Below, piece after piece: positions 52,175 to 63,401 of a stretch of DNA of 64,000 nucleotides. The stretch is taken from assembly GCA_943737045.1 (NCBI GenBank), contig CALSFV010000206.1:850001-914000 (forward strand). The letters are read 5' to 3'. A program made the translations under genes and the position numbers. Position 1 is the first letter of the stretch. The number at the start of each line of letters is the position of its first letter. The stretch is from Parapristionchus giblindavisi (lineage: Eukaryota > Nematoda > Chromadorea > Rhabditida > Diplogasteridae). The notes beneath the pieces are model-generated. The model saw only the letters and a program-made list of their open reading frames with translations, was not told the origin of the DNA and did no database searches.

Positions 52175-53690
52175 GAGAAATGCACATATGTCGACCATAA
52201 AAACAAAGACCAAATAAGCTTTTCCAGTCATGAAAAATTTCGAGATTTTCGGACCATGAACCCCGGGGTCAAGGAAATCGACTTTTCCAGGAGCGCGCCA
52301 GTCGTCTGGGTTTCAGTGGATTCTTACTCAGCCCATCGCAGAATGTCGTGTGATACGCAGAACATATCTAATACCCTCCAGGAAAGTGGTCTGGGGGCGA
52401 AAAAAACAGCCCCAAAAAGCACATTTTGATTTTTTTTTAAATATTGAAATAATCTCGATTCGTTTGAAATTGTGTTTTATTTGTGCAGAATCGTGTGGGT
52501 TATTTTATGTGCTATAGGAACTTCCGGTCAATTCATATTGACTGGTTGAAAACCTCGCGGAAAAGCTGAAAAACGTGTTTGTAGACGTCCACAATTCGAT
52601 GTTCCTAGTGTTTCTAGGCACTTTTGAGATGACCAACTATTCCGTGAAACAATATCGAGGCTAACTGGTTTTTATTCGCAAAATATGATTTTTCGAAGTT
52701 TGCCATTTTTTCGACTTTGGAATTTTGCCGTTGGCCGCGTTGGAGAGCGAATGCCTCACTCACTACACTTTTGTAAATAGGAGCCAGGCCACCTTCAACC
52801 ATGAAAGCATGGAGGCCAGAATCCTTTTGCTAGGGGAAATTTCCGGGGAATGCTCAAAATGTTAAATAATTACGGAGCCTGTCTCTTAAATATTTGTGAG
52901 TATTTTTTTCATGATACATGGATCAGATATTAAACGAAATTCCATTTTGAGAACGAGTTTTTTCAACCTTGCGAAACTTATTCGAAATCTGGGCAGAGCC
53001 AAATATTGCAAATAGAAACAAAGCTCGCATAGCCCTTTCTTGAAAGTATGTTTTCTAAAAGTGATAGGAGGGTTTAAAAATACTAAATAATTCCGGCTAG
53101 AAGCTCACTTAGTTATTGTTTCAATTCATAAAATATGACAGATTAGATAGAGAGAAAAAATGTTATCGACAGAGCATAAGACCTATGAAGAAGTTATAAA
53201 TATTTAGCATTTTTTGTGTACAAATAGTGTGAAATATATATAACATTTCACAGGTCTTATGCTCTGTGGGTAGCATCTTTCTCTGTTTGTAGTTCTATTC
53301 CGCAGCGCAACTTGCCTTCTTTGATCATAGCAGAGAGTGTGCAAATGTGAGAGAGTACAGACAGAGTGAGAGAGTGTGGGTCGGCGATAGAGTACAGAGA
53401 AAGAATGCCAAATGCACTCGTCAATGACTTATAAGATACCATCAATAGTATACCATCGATAGTGTTTTGGTGATTCCCAGACTTTTCGATCGATTCCCCT
53501 ATGTTTTCTTCTGTGTCTCCTGTGTATCTCTTCCTCTTCACTTCCTTCATTCAACCCTATTTCATTCAATGATATTTTAAATTTAGCATATATTTGCATA
53601 TATTTTCGTTGTGGTCTAGTCTATTGTCTATTACAATCAAATTTGTATTATTATTGTCTATTCAATTCAATTTATCATTTCAAGCAATAA
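52175..53690. other. Intergenic, mostly unassigned
   Basis: No gene recognised. At 53300-53490 a GAGAGAGTGTG-rich segment resembles 55495-55600 on the other side of the RTE LINE. 53570-53690 is AT-rich and likely the LINE 3' end. Confidence 0.35.
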
Positions 53691-53693
53691 TTG

Positions 53694-55385
53694 CTAGATG
53701 AGGATGGGACGAAAAGCATCATAGGGTGTATTCCACCAGTTGCCAATTGCTCGGTCCAGGTCATCTCTCCATCGTGCTCTAGGCTTTCCAGGCGGCCGAT
53801 TCCGATTGTAAGGCGTCCATACTGTTGTGGCGCGGCTCCACTGCTCCATATCCATGCTCCTCACTTTGAGTGCCCAGCGCGCTTTCCGTTTCAACGCCTC
53901 TTTGTTCCAATCGCGTACCTTCGTGATGTCTCTCACGCGCTCGTTTCTCCAGCGGTCCCTCAGCGTTACTCCCAGCATCTTTCGTTCCATCTTCCTTTGT
54001 GTGACGCCCAGCCTTTCCTTGTCGCTTGATCTGAGTGCCCATACCTCGCTCCCGTAGAGTACGGTGGAGGTAATACAGCTTTCAAACAGTCGCCTCCTGG
54101 TATCCATCGGAAGAAGGCGAGATGAGAGGAGACGTGACAGCTTTGTCCAAGCAAGCCATCCCAGCCGAATCCGATGCTCTATCTCGTCGGAATGGTCCAA
54201 AGGAAGAGCGATTCTCCCTCCGAGGTATGTGGTAGACTCGACAAAGTTGAACGTCAGATTTTGAATTGTAATTGGGGCACGGGTTGTTTTGCATGAAGTA
54301 AGTAGGTGGGTCTTTCCTGCATTAACTTCGAGACCTACTCTAATGCAGGCATTCATCAGCTTCCGAAGCATACGTTCCAGTTCCGGTCGGCTCTTCGCGA
54401 TGAGTGCGATGTCATCAGCGTATTCGAGGTGCGTCAGATTCCGTCCGTCGATGCGTATTCCGTCCCTCTCCCAATTTATGTCGTCCATAGCCGAGCGCAA
54501 TGCGACGTTGAAGAGACGGGGAGACAATGTATCTCCTTGGCGGACTCCTCTTCTCACAGTCACAGGGACGAGTTCTTCATTCACTCGAATCAGGGTAGAG
54601 GACGACTCGTAGATTCGCCGGAGTAGGTGGATCAGGGTAGGATGGGCTCCATACTTCCATAGGGCTTGCCAACAAGAGCTCCATTCAACACAATCAAATG
54701 CCTTCTTGAAGTCAACGAAGGCGAGGTATATAGGCATACCGTATTCTGTGGTTTTTTCAACTACTTGCTTGATGGAATGTAAGTTGTGAAGAGTGCTATA
54801 TCCTCGCCGGAAACCGGTTTGTGTAGACGACTCAGTTTCTTCAAGTACTGCCTCCAGTCTTTTCAGAATGCACCTCGTCATAACCTTGAGGGTTACGGTA
54901 AGAAGCGATATTGGCCGGAAGTTTCCAATGTTGTTGGGATCTCCTTTCTTGTACAGCAGGGAGACCACAGCTTCCGAAAGATCACTGGGTACGGTATCTC
55001 CTGCCACTAGTCGATTCAGTAGGTGGGCGATGGAATGGGCTAGATGGTCCCTCGAATGGTATAACATCTCAGGAAGAATGCCGTCTGATCCTGGGGAGTG
55101 GCCGCACTTGAGGAGGGACATTGCGTGTCGTGTCTCGTCGGGAAGGAAGGGAGGAAAGGGGTCGAGCGAGTACGAAGGAATTGCGAGAGGGAGCTGAACT
55201 GCTGGTGAGTAGAGATCCTCATAGAAATGCTTGACCGCTGCCTTTGTTGCGACTTGCGAAAGAGCTCCAGTGGTAGGGTCAGGGACGAGAAGCCGTTTCT
55301 TACAGGATTGGAGTTTTAGCATCTCCTTCACTATGCTCCTTCCCATCAATGCTGCGTGTCGGGCTTGGGACTCCTTTCGCTTTAC
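53694..55385 (-). mobile_element. RTE-clade LINE, 5'-truncated
   Basis: Continuous minus-strand frame of about 560 codons (to the TAG at 53694). It shows GSDGILPEMLYHSRDHLAHS, then NFRPISLLTVTLKVMTRCIL, LAFVDFKKAFDCVEW (first catalytic Asp), GVRQGDTLSPRLFNVALRSA, LEYADDIALIA (catalytic YADD) and the RTE-typical end RPPGKPRARWRDDLDRAIGN. Upstream endonuclease is absent: the frame meets a stop near 55390. The RT frame is intact, so insertion was recent but 5'-truncated, as is usual for LINEs. 3' terminus in an AT-rich tail near 53600-53690. Confidence 0.9.
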
Positions 55386-56150
55386 TTACTTTATTGTCTA
55401 TAACACGTTTCATCATTATCGTCCATTTCGTTTGCAGTCTTCGTTTGTTTTCGCCGTCCTCACTCCCTTTTCCTTTTTTTCGCTTCACAGATCGTGCTAA
55501 CGTACGAGAGAGCTGACAGAGCGAGAGATTGTGGGAAAGCGAGAGAGTGCAGAGAAAGAAAAACTATACACTTGTCAATGATCTAGCATCGATTATGTTG
55601 GTTCATTATCGTATCTCTCCATTTGGATCTACATCTCGCTATACCTTCTTCATCTCTTCATTCGTAATTATTATAGTTCAGTCTTTTACCATCCCTCTCT
55701 CTCTCCCGTTTCCTCCCTTTCCTTCTACTTCTCTCTCACCCACCTCTACTTCTCTCTCCAATAATCCTTCTGGCCATGGTCTTGCCCTATCCTACTGCCT
55801 CTTTCCCCTTCCTTCCTTTGCAGTCTTCGGTCCTTTTGCCCCTTCATTCTCGGTGATTTTCCCGCCATTTCTTTGCTATCTTTCCCTCTTCTTCTCTATC
55901 TCTTTCATTATCCTTTCATGATTCTCGATCTATTATTGCATGTTCTTATTCAAGTTTTGTTGAGCCTATATTCTCCTCGCGTCCCCTTACCTTCGCTGTC
56001 ACATGGATCAATATTTTCAATTTGTAGATTTCTCTCTCTCTACCACTCCCCCTTTCTCTTTCTCGCGCACTCTGGAACCACTTGCTTCCCATTCTTTGTT
56101 GTTCAATTATGTAGTTCGTAGCCGACGTCGAATTATCCCTTCGGATAATG
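55386..56150. other. Intergenic, pyrimidine-rich
   Basis: CT-rich sequence with open frames made of low-complexity Ser/Phe/Leu; no domain. Includes the partner of the 53300 segment. Confidence 0.4.
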
Positions 56151-56724
56151 TCAAATCCAGTTCAGAACACCATCGTCCATGACGCTAACCATTCAAAACG
56201 AAGTATAGGATTTCAAACGTCTTCTTCTACTGCCGTCACGATGGAGAAGCATCATGGACGGTATAGGAGACGAAGTCAGACCAACGATGGCTGATCTTGG
56301 AGGTACGAGTCTACCTGGGCTAATCTAATGCTCTGTTCAAAAGTCATGAAAAGAAAATGAAAAACAATGCAAACTCCTCGTTTTTTAAACTCACCAGACA
56401 CTTTTTCATTTCTTTTCACGGCTTCTGAACACCAAATTTCTATCCTTTCGGAAATTCTACCGATAACATCCAATCAATAATGTGTTCATAGTCAACTTTT
56501 CATTACATTTCATGTTACTTTGAAAGAAAAATGTGATACTTAGTTAGCGATGCCGTTAGCGGAAGAAACACCCTCTTTTATAATCTTGTGCTATGATCAA
56601 AAGTTGCGAATAGAGACAAATCAGACTCATCACTTTCGTGATATTGTAAACAGTGGAGAGTTCCTTATGTAGATTTGAGCACAAATTAGATTATAATAGG
56701 AAAAAATCTTAGGCTCTATGGTTT

Positions 56725-56888
56725 ATTATCGTTCTTCATTTCGATTTGTCGTTCCGTTGTCGCGATTGACGAAGATCGTCAAAAGGTCGTCATCGTCACT
56801 GATGTACTTCTCAATAGGAACTTGAGGATGTGTGCAGCTGCCTAAGCTTCCTCCGACACTGTTCTGACGCTGCTGAGGAGTCTTCCAC
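56725..56888 (-). other. Possible terminal coding exon of an unidentified gene
   Basis: Minus strand is open for about 54 codons (KKWKTPQQRQNSVGGSLGSC ... EKYISDDDDLLTIFVNRDNG ... NEER) to a TAA at 56725-56727, with an overlapping AATAAA at the stop. The composition looks protein-like (charged tail with four Asp in a row), but I found no confident upstream exon. Confidence 0.35.
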
Positions 56889-56962
56889 TTTTTAAAGAAA
56901 TGATAAAGATATTTTGGGTGTGTTATTGTTTGACATCGGTATCCAAGCCCGCGCGGTTAAAT

Positions 56963-57032
56963 GGGCGGAGTCAGAATCACTATATAAGTAGGGTTCTTCA
57001 AAAAGGGGCGGAGCTATGCATCGGTATATAAG
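56963..57032 (+). promoter_or_regulatory. Duplicated GC-box/TATA module
   Basis: GGGCGGAG at 56963 is followed 18 bases later by TATATAAG (56981). GGGCGGAG at 57006 is followed 19 bases later by TATATAAG (57025). A tRNA-like sequence starts about 50 bases downstream. It looks like a tandemly duplicated core promoter or an LTR/SINE fragment. Confidence 0.45.
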
Positions 57033-57082
57033 TGCGGGAGTGTCTGAGTATATGTAGATCGCTTGACTTGCATTCTAATAGG

Positions 57083-57160
57083 GACCCATGGTGTAGTGGA
57101 TAAGAGCTCGGACAATCAAAACGGCCGGTTGGTCGGCAGAAAGGTTCGATTCCCCGAAGA
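57083..57160 (+). other. tRNA-like sequence downstream of the TATA module
   Basis: CCATGGTGTAGTGGATAAGA (A-box) and AAGGTTCGATTCCCC (B-box), with a CCGGTTGGTCGG stem between. The spacing is longer than in a normal tRNA. Followed by a T-run at about 57200. Confidence 0.45.
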
Positions 57161-57519
57161 GGATTAGCAAAAGATAAACACTCTCAACTGGTCCCAAGAG
57201 TTTTTTCCATTTTTCCTTGGTGTAGCTCCGCTATCCCTATGCTAATCTATAGTGTGCGGCAGAGGTCCCATAGAATGATCGTAAACTAACTTTTTTCCTG
57301 AAAATTGCCAAACTTATTTAAAAATATAGATACAAAATTGCACTTTGTGTTCAATGCGATTTCAATATTACTTGGACAAATAAAACAAATCAATATAACT
57401 ATAATTGACAATTACGGTAAAATTTAAATGTTAGAACAGGAATGCGGGCAAACTTGTTAGAGTATTTGATAAAGAAATCGAGAACGAAACATAAAAAAAG
57501 AAATTTTAATTTGATTAAC

Positions 57520-58105
57520 TAGGGAATGGTTTCTTTGATGGTTGAAATTACGGGGAGTGGTCTACCTCTGGTATTTTGCCACTTAAAGTCTACTTAAACT
57601 TTCCCACTTTAAGTAGACTTTAAGTAAACTTAAAGTGAGACGTAAGTCTACTTAAAGTGGTGTGGTATACTGTAATGCATTTCGTCAAATGTTCTTTCAC
57701 TTAAAGTTTACTTAAAGTCTACTTAAAGTCTGTGACGTAGTTTAAGTAGACTTTAAGTGGCAAAATACCAGAGACATAGCAATATTCAGCACGGTCGACT
57801 CAGTAAGAATCAACTTTTAAAAGTTGCCATTGATCGATTTTTTAAACGAAACCCGTCGCACATCCGCCGCACGAAAGACAGTCAGAAAGTTGCATTTTTT
57901 TGTTTTTTTTTCACTTTTTGAACACGAGTTCGATTACCCCGACAGCATTTCATGCCTGCATGGTAATTCAAGCAAAAAATGCTGTTTCAGTGGAAATCAA
58001 GTCCTAATTTTTTTTCTGGCTGTCTTTCTTACTAAGTCGACCCTGCTGAATATTGCTATGTTGGTCACTCCCCGTAATTTCAACCATCAAAGAAACCATT
58101 CCCTA
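57520..58105. mobile_element. Foldback MITE, AGGGAATGG family, copy 2 with inner insertion
   Basis: TAGGGAATGGTTTCTTTGAT is mirrored at 58086-58105. Shares its core (ACCCGTCGCACATCCGCCGC) with the 15481 copy. An extra segment 57560-57775 is made of AAGTCTACTTAAAGT repeats in both orientations, itself a palindrome. Confidence 0.85.
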
Positions 58106-58620
58106 GTAAATGCATTCATCCAAGAATTGTAACAGCATGTTAAAAGAGTTGTCAATGGGTGAGGCAGAAAAGAGAAGAGGATCGATACACGAATTTCTTT
58201 TCGAGCAATACCGTGAATATGTACGAAGCCAAATAGAAGAACGAATGCTTTTGCTGATGATGGTGGTTCCAATTATTGTACTTTCTCATTGAATGTGCTC
58301 TACATAGATGAGGCGAGTTAGATTGATGCTCCACTAATGGAAGTAGATAGTCCATTTTACTATTGAATATATTGTTGCTTGTAGATGAAAAGCGGCATGA
58401 AAAGTTTCAACTGGGGATCATGGGAAGGAAGCTAACCAACTGCCTGTAGATCTTCAAGAAGTGTGGAATCCGAAGATGCGCATATGAAGATCGACGTTAA
58501 CGTTCTGAGACTGTCGGAACTAATGACTGAACCACGAAGTGAGCGGGCTAAAAATCGATTATGTTATTATCGGTTTCATTTGATAACAAGTTCAATGTAC
58601 ATAGTTCATTATTGATTGAT
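58106..58620. other. Ambiguous coding-like stretch
   Basis: The plus strand 58110-58292 reads MLKELSMGEAEKRRGSIHEF then EQYREYVRSQIEERM and a hydrophobic LLLMMVVPIIVLS. The plus strand 58476-58620 reads SVESEDAHMKIDVNVLRLSE and on. Both look protein-like, but I could not join them with legal introns (the only splice between them would be 13 nt). No family recognised. Confidence 0.25.
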
Positions 58621-58769
58621 TGCCATCATAAAAATCATTTTCACTTGAGTGCCTTCTTCTACCATCCGTCATTTTTTTCATGCATCATGACTCACATTTT
58701 GTGTATCCAATAGTAATACGCCAAAGAAGGAGCCTCTCTCTCTATGTCTGTACCCTCTCCTTTTTAAAT

Positions 58770-59015
58770 AGTCCCTTTCTACACTCATAAAAAGTCATTC
58801 AAAATCAATCAAAAATGGACAGTTTCTGTTTCCATGATGACAGACAGAAAAGAAGCAGAAGAAGAAGAAGAAGAAGAGGAGGAGGAGGAGGGCATCTCTC
58901 TATATCTGTGCTCTCTCATTTTTGCATAATCTCTCTCAAGACTCATAAAAAATCATTCAAAATCACTCAAAAATGGACAGTTTCTGTTTCCAAGAAGACA
59001 GAAAAGAAAAAAAAA
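58770..59015. repeat. Two-unit tandem duplication, about 150 bp unit
   Basis: ACTCATAAAAAGTCATTCAA, ATCAATCAAAAATGGACAG and TTTCTGTTTCCATGATGACA recur at about 58937-59000, each followed by an AG-rich run (AGAAGAAGAAG; AAAAGAAAAAAAA). It lies in the upstream region of the mucin gene. Confidence 0.85.
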
Positions 59016-59142
59016 AAGGAGGTAGAACGAGAAGAATAAGCCACATTCATTCTCTTAAACCATGACTTCATATTTAAATACAGCTTTATCTTTCCAGTTG
59101 GTTCAGATTCCCAATTAAATTTCGTTCTTGATCCTAATCAAT

Positions 59143-59153
59143 ACTATTCTCAG
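59143..59153 (+). promoter_or_regulatory. Possible trans-splice acceptor of the mucin gene
   Basis: ACTATTCTCAG ends 25 bases before the ATG at 59179, the only in-frame ATG ahead of a signal peptide. Confidence 0.45.
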
Positions 59154-59178
59154 CCGTACGGTGTTTAGAGCAGCAATC

Positions 59179-62100
59179 ATGATCCTTCTATGCCTAGCTA
59201 CCGTAATACCATTAGCCCTTTCATGTGGAGAAGTAAAGGTGGCATCCCAGAGAGCGGTTAGTTTGACTCTGTTATTGAAGGTGGACCTCACGAATGTTCA
59301 CATAAATACATCACATCTAGCTTGGGTTGGATAACTGTACTACAATACATTTATCTTATCAGCACTTAGTGCAGAAGAATAAGTCAGGGACAGGGGGAAT
59401 TCGTTTGGAAGTTCTTATTCTTCCGTCTCTGAGAGATATTATTCTCCATTCAAGAAAACGATCGAACTGAAACTTCTTGATTGAAGTAGAAAACCCACGA
59501 AAACGTTCCGCTATCGTAAATTAGGCCTGCTTGACAGTTGGAAGTACACCTCCAGGCATTCCATAACATAACATAGGCATTGGATAAGTATACATAAGTG
59601 ATATGAAGTTAGAGTAGTCTACCACATACCTGTTACATTGCGCAGTGGTTATATTTTTGAGTTACTTGGGCACAGAATGAACCATAACCAAACCGAATCA
59701 ATATCGCAAGTAATAACATAATTTTTTAAAAAATAATTTCAGATGCATACGGCATCTTACATTCGTTCGATAGATGTGAAGCTGAGTACACCGGTATATA
59801 ATGGGACCAATATGACTGTTCGTGAATGCCTCAAGGAGTGCGATATTAGGTCATGCGAGGCATTCAAGTTAGTTTATTTTTTCTGAAATTCAAATGATAA
59901 ATTTTTCATTCCACTCACTTATCTGACTGGATTTTCACTAAAGCAACACCCCGAATTAAATTGAAACTCTTCGATCTGGCCACACTCTCTCGCTTTCTTT
60001 GTCTACGAGGGAGCGTTGCCAGAGCGGAGAGTAAAATTGACTCGGGTATGCCTTTAAAAACGTCTTCCCTTTTAGTTTCGATTTCAAGCTCCAATTCTGC
60101 AATGTTTCTCTTACGTATACGGTAGTGTGTACGAATGTGATTTAATTTAAACCTTTTTTGTTCCAGAAGATACCTCTACAGGGCGAACTAACTATAGAAA
60201 GAGTGTTCGCACAGGGAATATTTGTAAAGGCGCCGGGTAAGCTTCATTCACTGTATTAAAATAATAGAGAGAATACCCCAAATGTGGGCAAACCATTAGC
60301 ATTAGAAGTCAAATTAATGACCAAATATAGTTAAATTTAATCTCTGTGAAATTTCCCATTCACTCACTTTCTTAAATAATCATACAATTTTTTTAGAGCC
60401 GATCAAAACTGAAGACTGCATCGCAAATAAAACTTTCGCTGCCTATCTTCAAAATAACGTCTCACATTGGCTCCATGGTTAACTATTTCCTTGTTGTAGT
60501 ATATTAATTGAGAATAATTCAGATTCCAACTCAACAAATTCAAACCACTCATCGTCATTGTCAACAGAGAGTACGACAACGCCAATTAATTCCACTACAA
60601 GCACAACACAAATTTCTTCTACTAGCTCACTATCGTGTATGTTCTAGACTGGCTATGAATTATGTATCAGTGGATAAGAATAGAAAATTCAGGCTCTCCA
60701 CTCAAACAGCCGATGGAAACAGCACAAAATAAGAGAACAGAGTCTAGCAAGACTGTGGAACGTGATGAACCCTCAACTTTATCTGCAGTATCATCCATGC
60801 CTACTGTTGATCACAAGGAATCGTCACAAGTAGTTCAGTCGACGATAACAACTCCTGCTGCCCATGAGAAAGTGAGTACTCCGTCTTCATCTCTATCTAA
60901 TATCCCTACATCTACTAAACCAACGGAGTCAGTCACTTCAACGATGATTCCAAGCGTTCAACCAACTCCTGAATCTGTTTCCTCGTCCTCTAAAACCGTA
61001 AGCACTCAAACCCAGTCTCAGCCTTCTTCCTCGTCCTCCTCTGATACTGAATCAACGAATTCTACTACATCATCAATCCCATCTACAACAACGTCGACGA
61101 TAACCCCCAATCAACCCACCTCAAATACTACATCAGAAGGATCTTCTTTAATTCCGAGCAGCAGTGCATCATCTAGCTCTTCCAGCACTTTGACACGGAC
61201 TACGCCGATTAAATCGGATGCGACGCCAGCTGAAAGAAGTTCAAATCATTCCACCTCTTCCTCTTCATCATCTCTGTCTACCATGCCGTCACCCATAGCT
61301 TCAGATACTGTCGAGCCTCAAACAAAAGTTGCCAGAACAACTATTTCCGATAAATCGAGTTCTGCTATTACTACTAAACAAATGCAGTCAAGCCAATATT
61401 CTCATGAAACCAATACTCCAACTACCCAGACGTTAGCCTTTTCAACTACACCCCTACCAACAACTACACAATCATCTTCTATGTCTAGCTCCACTTCTGC
61501 AACAAAGACATCCCCATCAATTACTACACAATCAATTGAAACATCTTCTATGGATAGTTCTTCCTCCTTATCGTCAAGCCCTATAGTACCTACAACTTCG
61601 TCGTCTACTATAGATTCTCTACCTTCCTCTACTCCAATGACAACTTCAACGAAGTCAACACCTGCTGATTCATCATCTTCTAAAATGATAACTTCTACTT
61701 CTACCCCACCATATATTCCTTCTTCCACATCAGCTTCAAAATCCACAACTTCTTCATCGATAATAAATTCATCTTATGCTTCCCCTACGCCAACTATAAA
61801 CATCACGACAACGACGTCTACAGTAACCATATCAACGTCATATGGCCCCACTTCTCCAAGCTCTGTTTCGGATACATATAGTCCAGAAATCACTACTAGA
61901 GATGTGCATTATTCTGCTATGGTTCCAGTGACGACCTCATCGGACCAATCAAAGACCAGAACAGAAACGACAATGTCGGAACAGCCGATGTCCAATCCAT
62001 ACATTTCCACAACGACGTCGACTATCACCACTGAATCGACTGATTATACGGACAGTCCTTCCTTTACATCACAATCAGAAAAAAATGAGACTGATTCATC

Positions 62101-63401
62101 TGCTAACCCATTATCTACAATATCATTCGAGGAAACAAAAAGCACCGGAGCTTATGATAATGAGACCGAAACAACAATTGAACAGCGCCATACGGAGGTG
62201 ACAAAGACAAGTACAGAAAGAAGCTCTACAGCAGGGTTGACGGGTACGTCGGAAGCTTCAACGATCTCACACTCATCAATAGAATACGGTAAATTCTTTT
62301 TTTTTTGATCAAACAGAAAATATTGATACCGTACCTTTCATCGCTCTGTTTTATATATTGATTAATGCAGACTCAACAAGCACTGAAGTTTATTCAACTG
62401 AGATACAAATAGATACGACCACTTCAGCATACATTATTCCTATTTGAATAATAGAAAAAAGATAATTAGTGCAGTAAAATAATTGTATATATGAATTTTT
62501 CAAACAAATGCTAAAATGACATCAATTCTAGATGAATCACCCCATAATGATACTGCTATGACAACCGAAGAGTCGGAAGATCCAACAAAGAAAGGTGTGG
62601 ATTGATTTTGATTTTTTTTATCTATAATAATGAGATCAATATAATAGAAAGGTCTACTCTGTTCGTCACTTCAACCTCAACATCAACTACAGCAACCTCA
62701 TCCACAGTCACTAAAAAGGATGTAACATCTAGTCAGTGATTCCATCTAATTTCAATAATTGGCACTTTTTTTCAGAAGACTCAACTTTGACCACAACAAC
62801 AGCAGCTACAACAACAAATAAAACTACAAGTGAGTTAAGTAAAAATTAGTGAAAGAGAATGTCCGACCACGATATTTTCATTTGCGCAATGGTTTTTTTT
62901 ATTTATAATGGGTACACAGAAATATTAGTCAAATGCGAATATTTTTTACGAAAACTATGCGTAATATTAAATAAATGAAATTTCTCATTTTTTCAGCTTC
63001 GACTACAAACATACCAACGACTACAGCTACAAGTAAAAAACATGATTTTTTGAAGCATTGAAAATCACAATTCTTGCAGGGAAAGAACACTGTGGAGCAC
63101 TTAGTTACAGTTGCAAGAAATCCGGTCAGATTTATCTAAACATAACGGCAACCACGCAGAGCTTCGTATGCAAGAAGCATAAAATTGAGATTAAAGTGAG
63201 ATTTCAATATTCAGAATCAGAAATAAGAATCTTGTTAATCAGGTGAATAACTTGACCACATTTGCCGACTGTGCAATTAACGTTATGGATCTGATGTCCC
63301 CAGGCAAAATCGAAACGTTTTCTGCAGCCACTAAAAGAGTTGAAACCTCATTTCATAACTTGAACGTTTGGACATTCACATATTCCTGTTACTGTGAGTA
63401 G
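59179..63401 (+). CDS. Secreted mucin-like protein: PAN-like N-terminus, Ser/Thr domain, Cys-rich C-terminus
   Basis: Exons 59179-59256, 59743-59867, 60076-60121, 60167-60236, 60397-60477, 60523-60636, 60693-62288, 62532-62594, 62648-62731, 62776-62829, 62997-63032, 63080-63195, 63243-63401. All phases agree, giving about 870 residues. Signal peptide MILLCLATVIPLALSC. The PAN/Apple-like part reads TVRECLKECDIRSCEAFNFD then FKLQFCNVSLTYT, the C-x3-C-x4-C-x-AF-x-C spacing of nematode PAN modules. Next comes about 600 residues of Ser/Thr-rich sequence (nearly every second residue), predicted to be heavily O-glycosylated. The C-terminal module starts HCGALSYSCKKSGQIYLN and ends TFTYSCYCE; I do not recognise it. 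No membrane segment follows, so secretion to cuticle, glycocalyx or lumen is inferred. A possible AATAAA is at 63853. Confidence 0.85.
59946..60058. repeat. Family A MITE, copy 18
   Basis: Fills half of the 208-bp intron between mucin exons 2 and 3. Confidence 0.85.
62371..62447 (+). other. Alternative terminal exon of the mucin gene
   Basis: ATTAATGCAG acceptor, then in the phase left by exon 7: DSTSTEVYSTEIQIDTTTSA and YIIPI followed by TGA (62445-62447). Composition continues the Ser/Thr domain. No donor restores the phase of the next exon, whereas skipping it does. Use of this exon would give a protein lacking the Cys-rich C-terminus. Confidence 0.55.

Noticed and set aside
53691..55500. 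Several plus-strand frames over the RTE LINE
   Set aside because: Shadows of the intact reverse transcriptase on the minus strand.
57083..57160. Functional tRNA
   Set aside because: A- and B-boxes are present but the acceptor stem does not close and the spacing is too long.
58476..58620. Plus-strand exon continuing 58110-58292
   Set aside because: The only joining intron would be 13 nt, and the intervening frame has a stop.
61402..61746. 114-codon acidic minus-strand frame
   Set aside because: Antisense shadow of the Ser/Thr codons of the mucin exon.
60662..62308. Single-exon 548-codon Ser/Thr gene
   Set aside because: It is only the large exon of the mucin gene; an AATTCAG acceptor at 60692 and good phase with upstream exons show its first 10 codons are intron.
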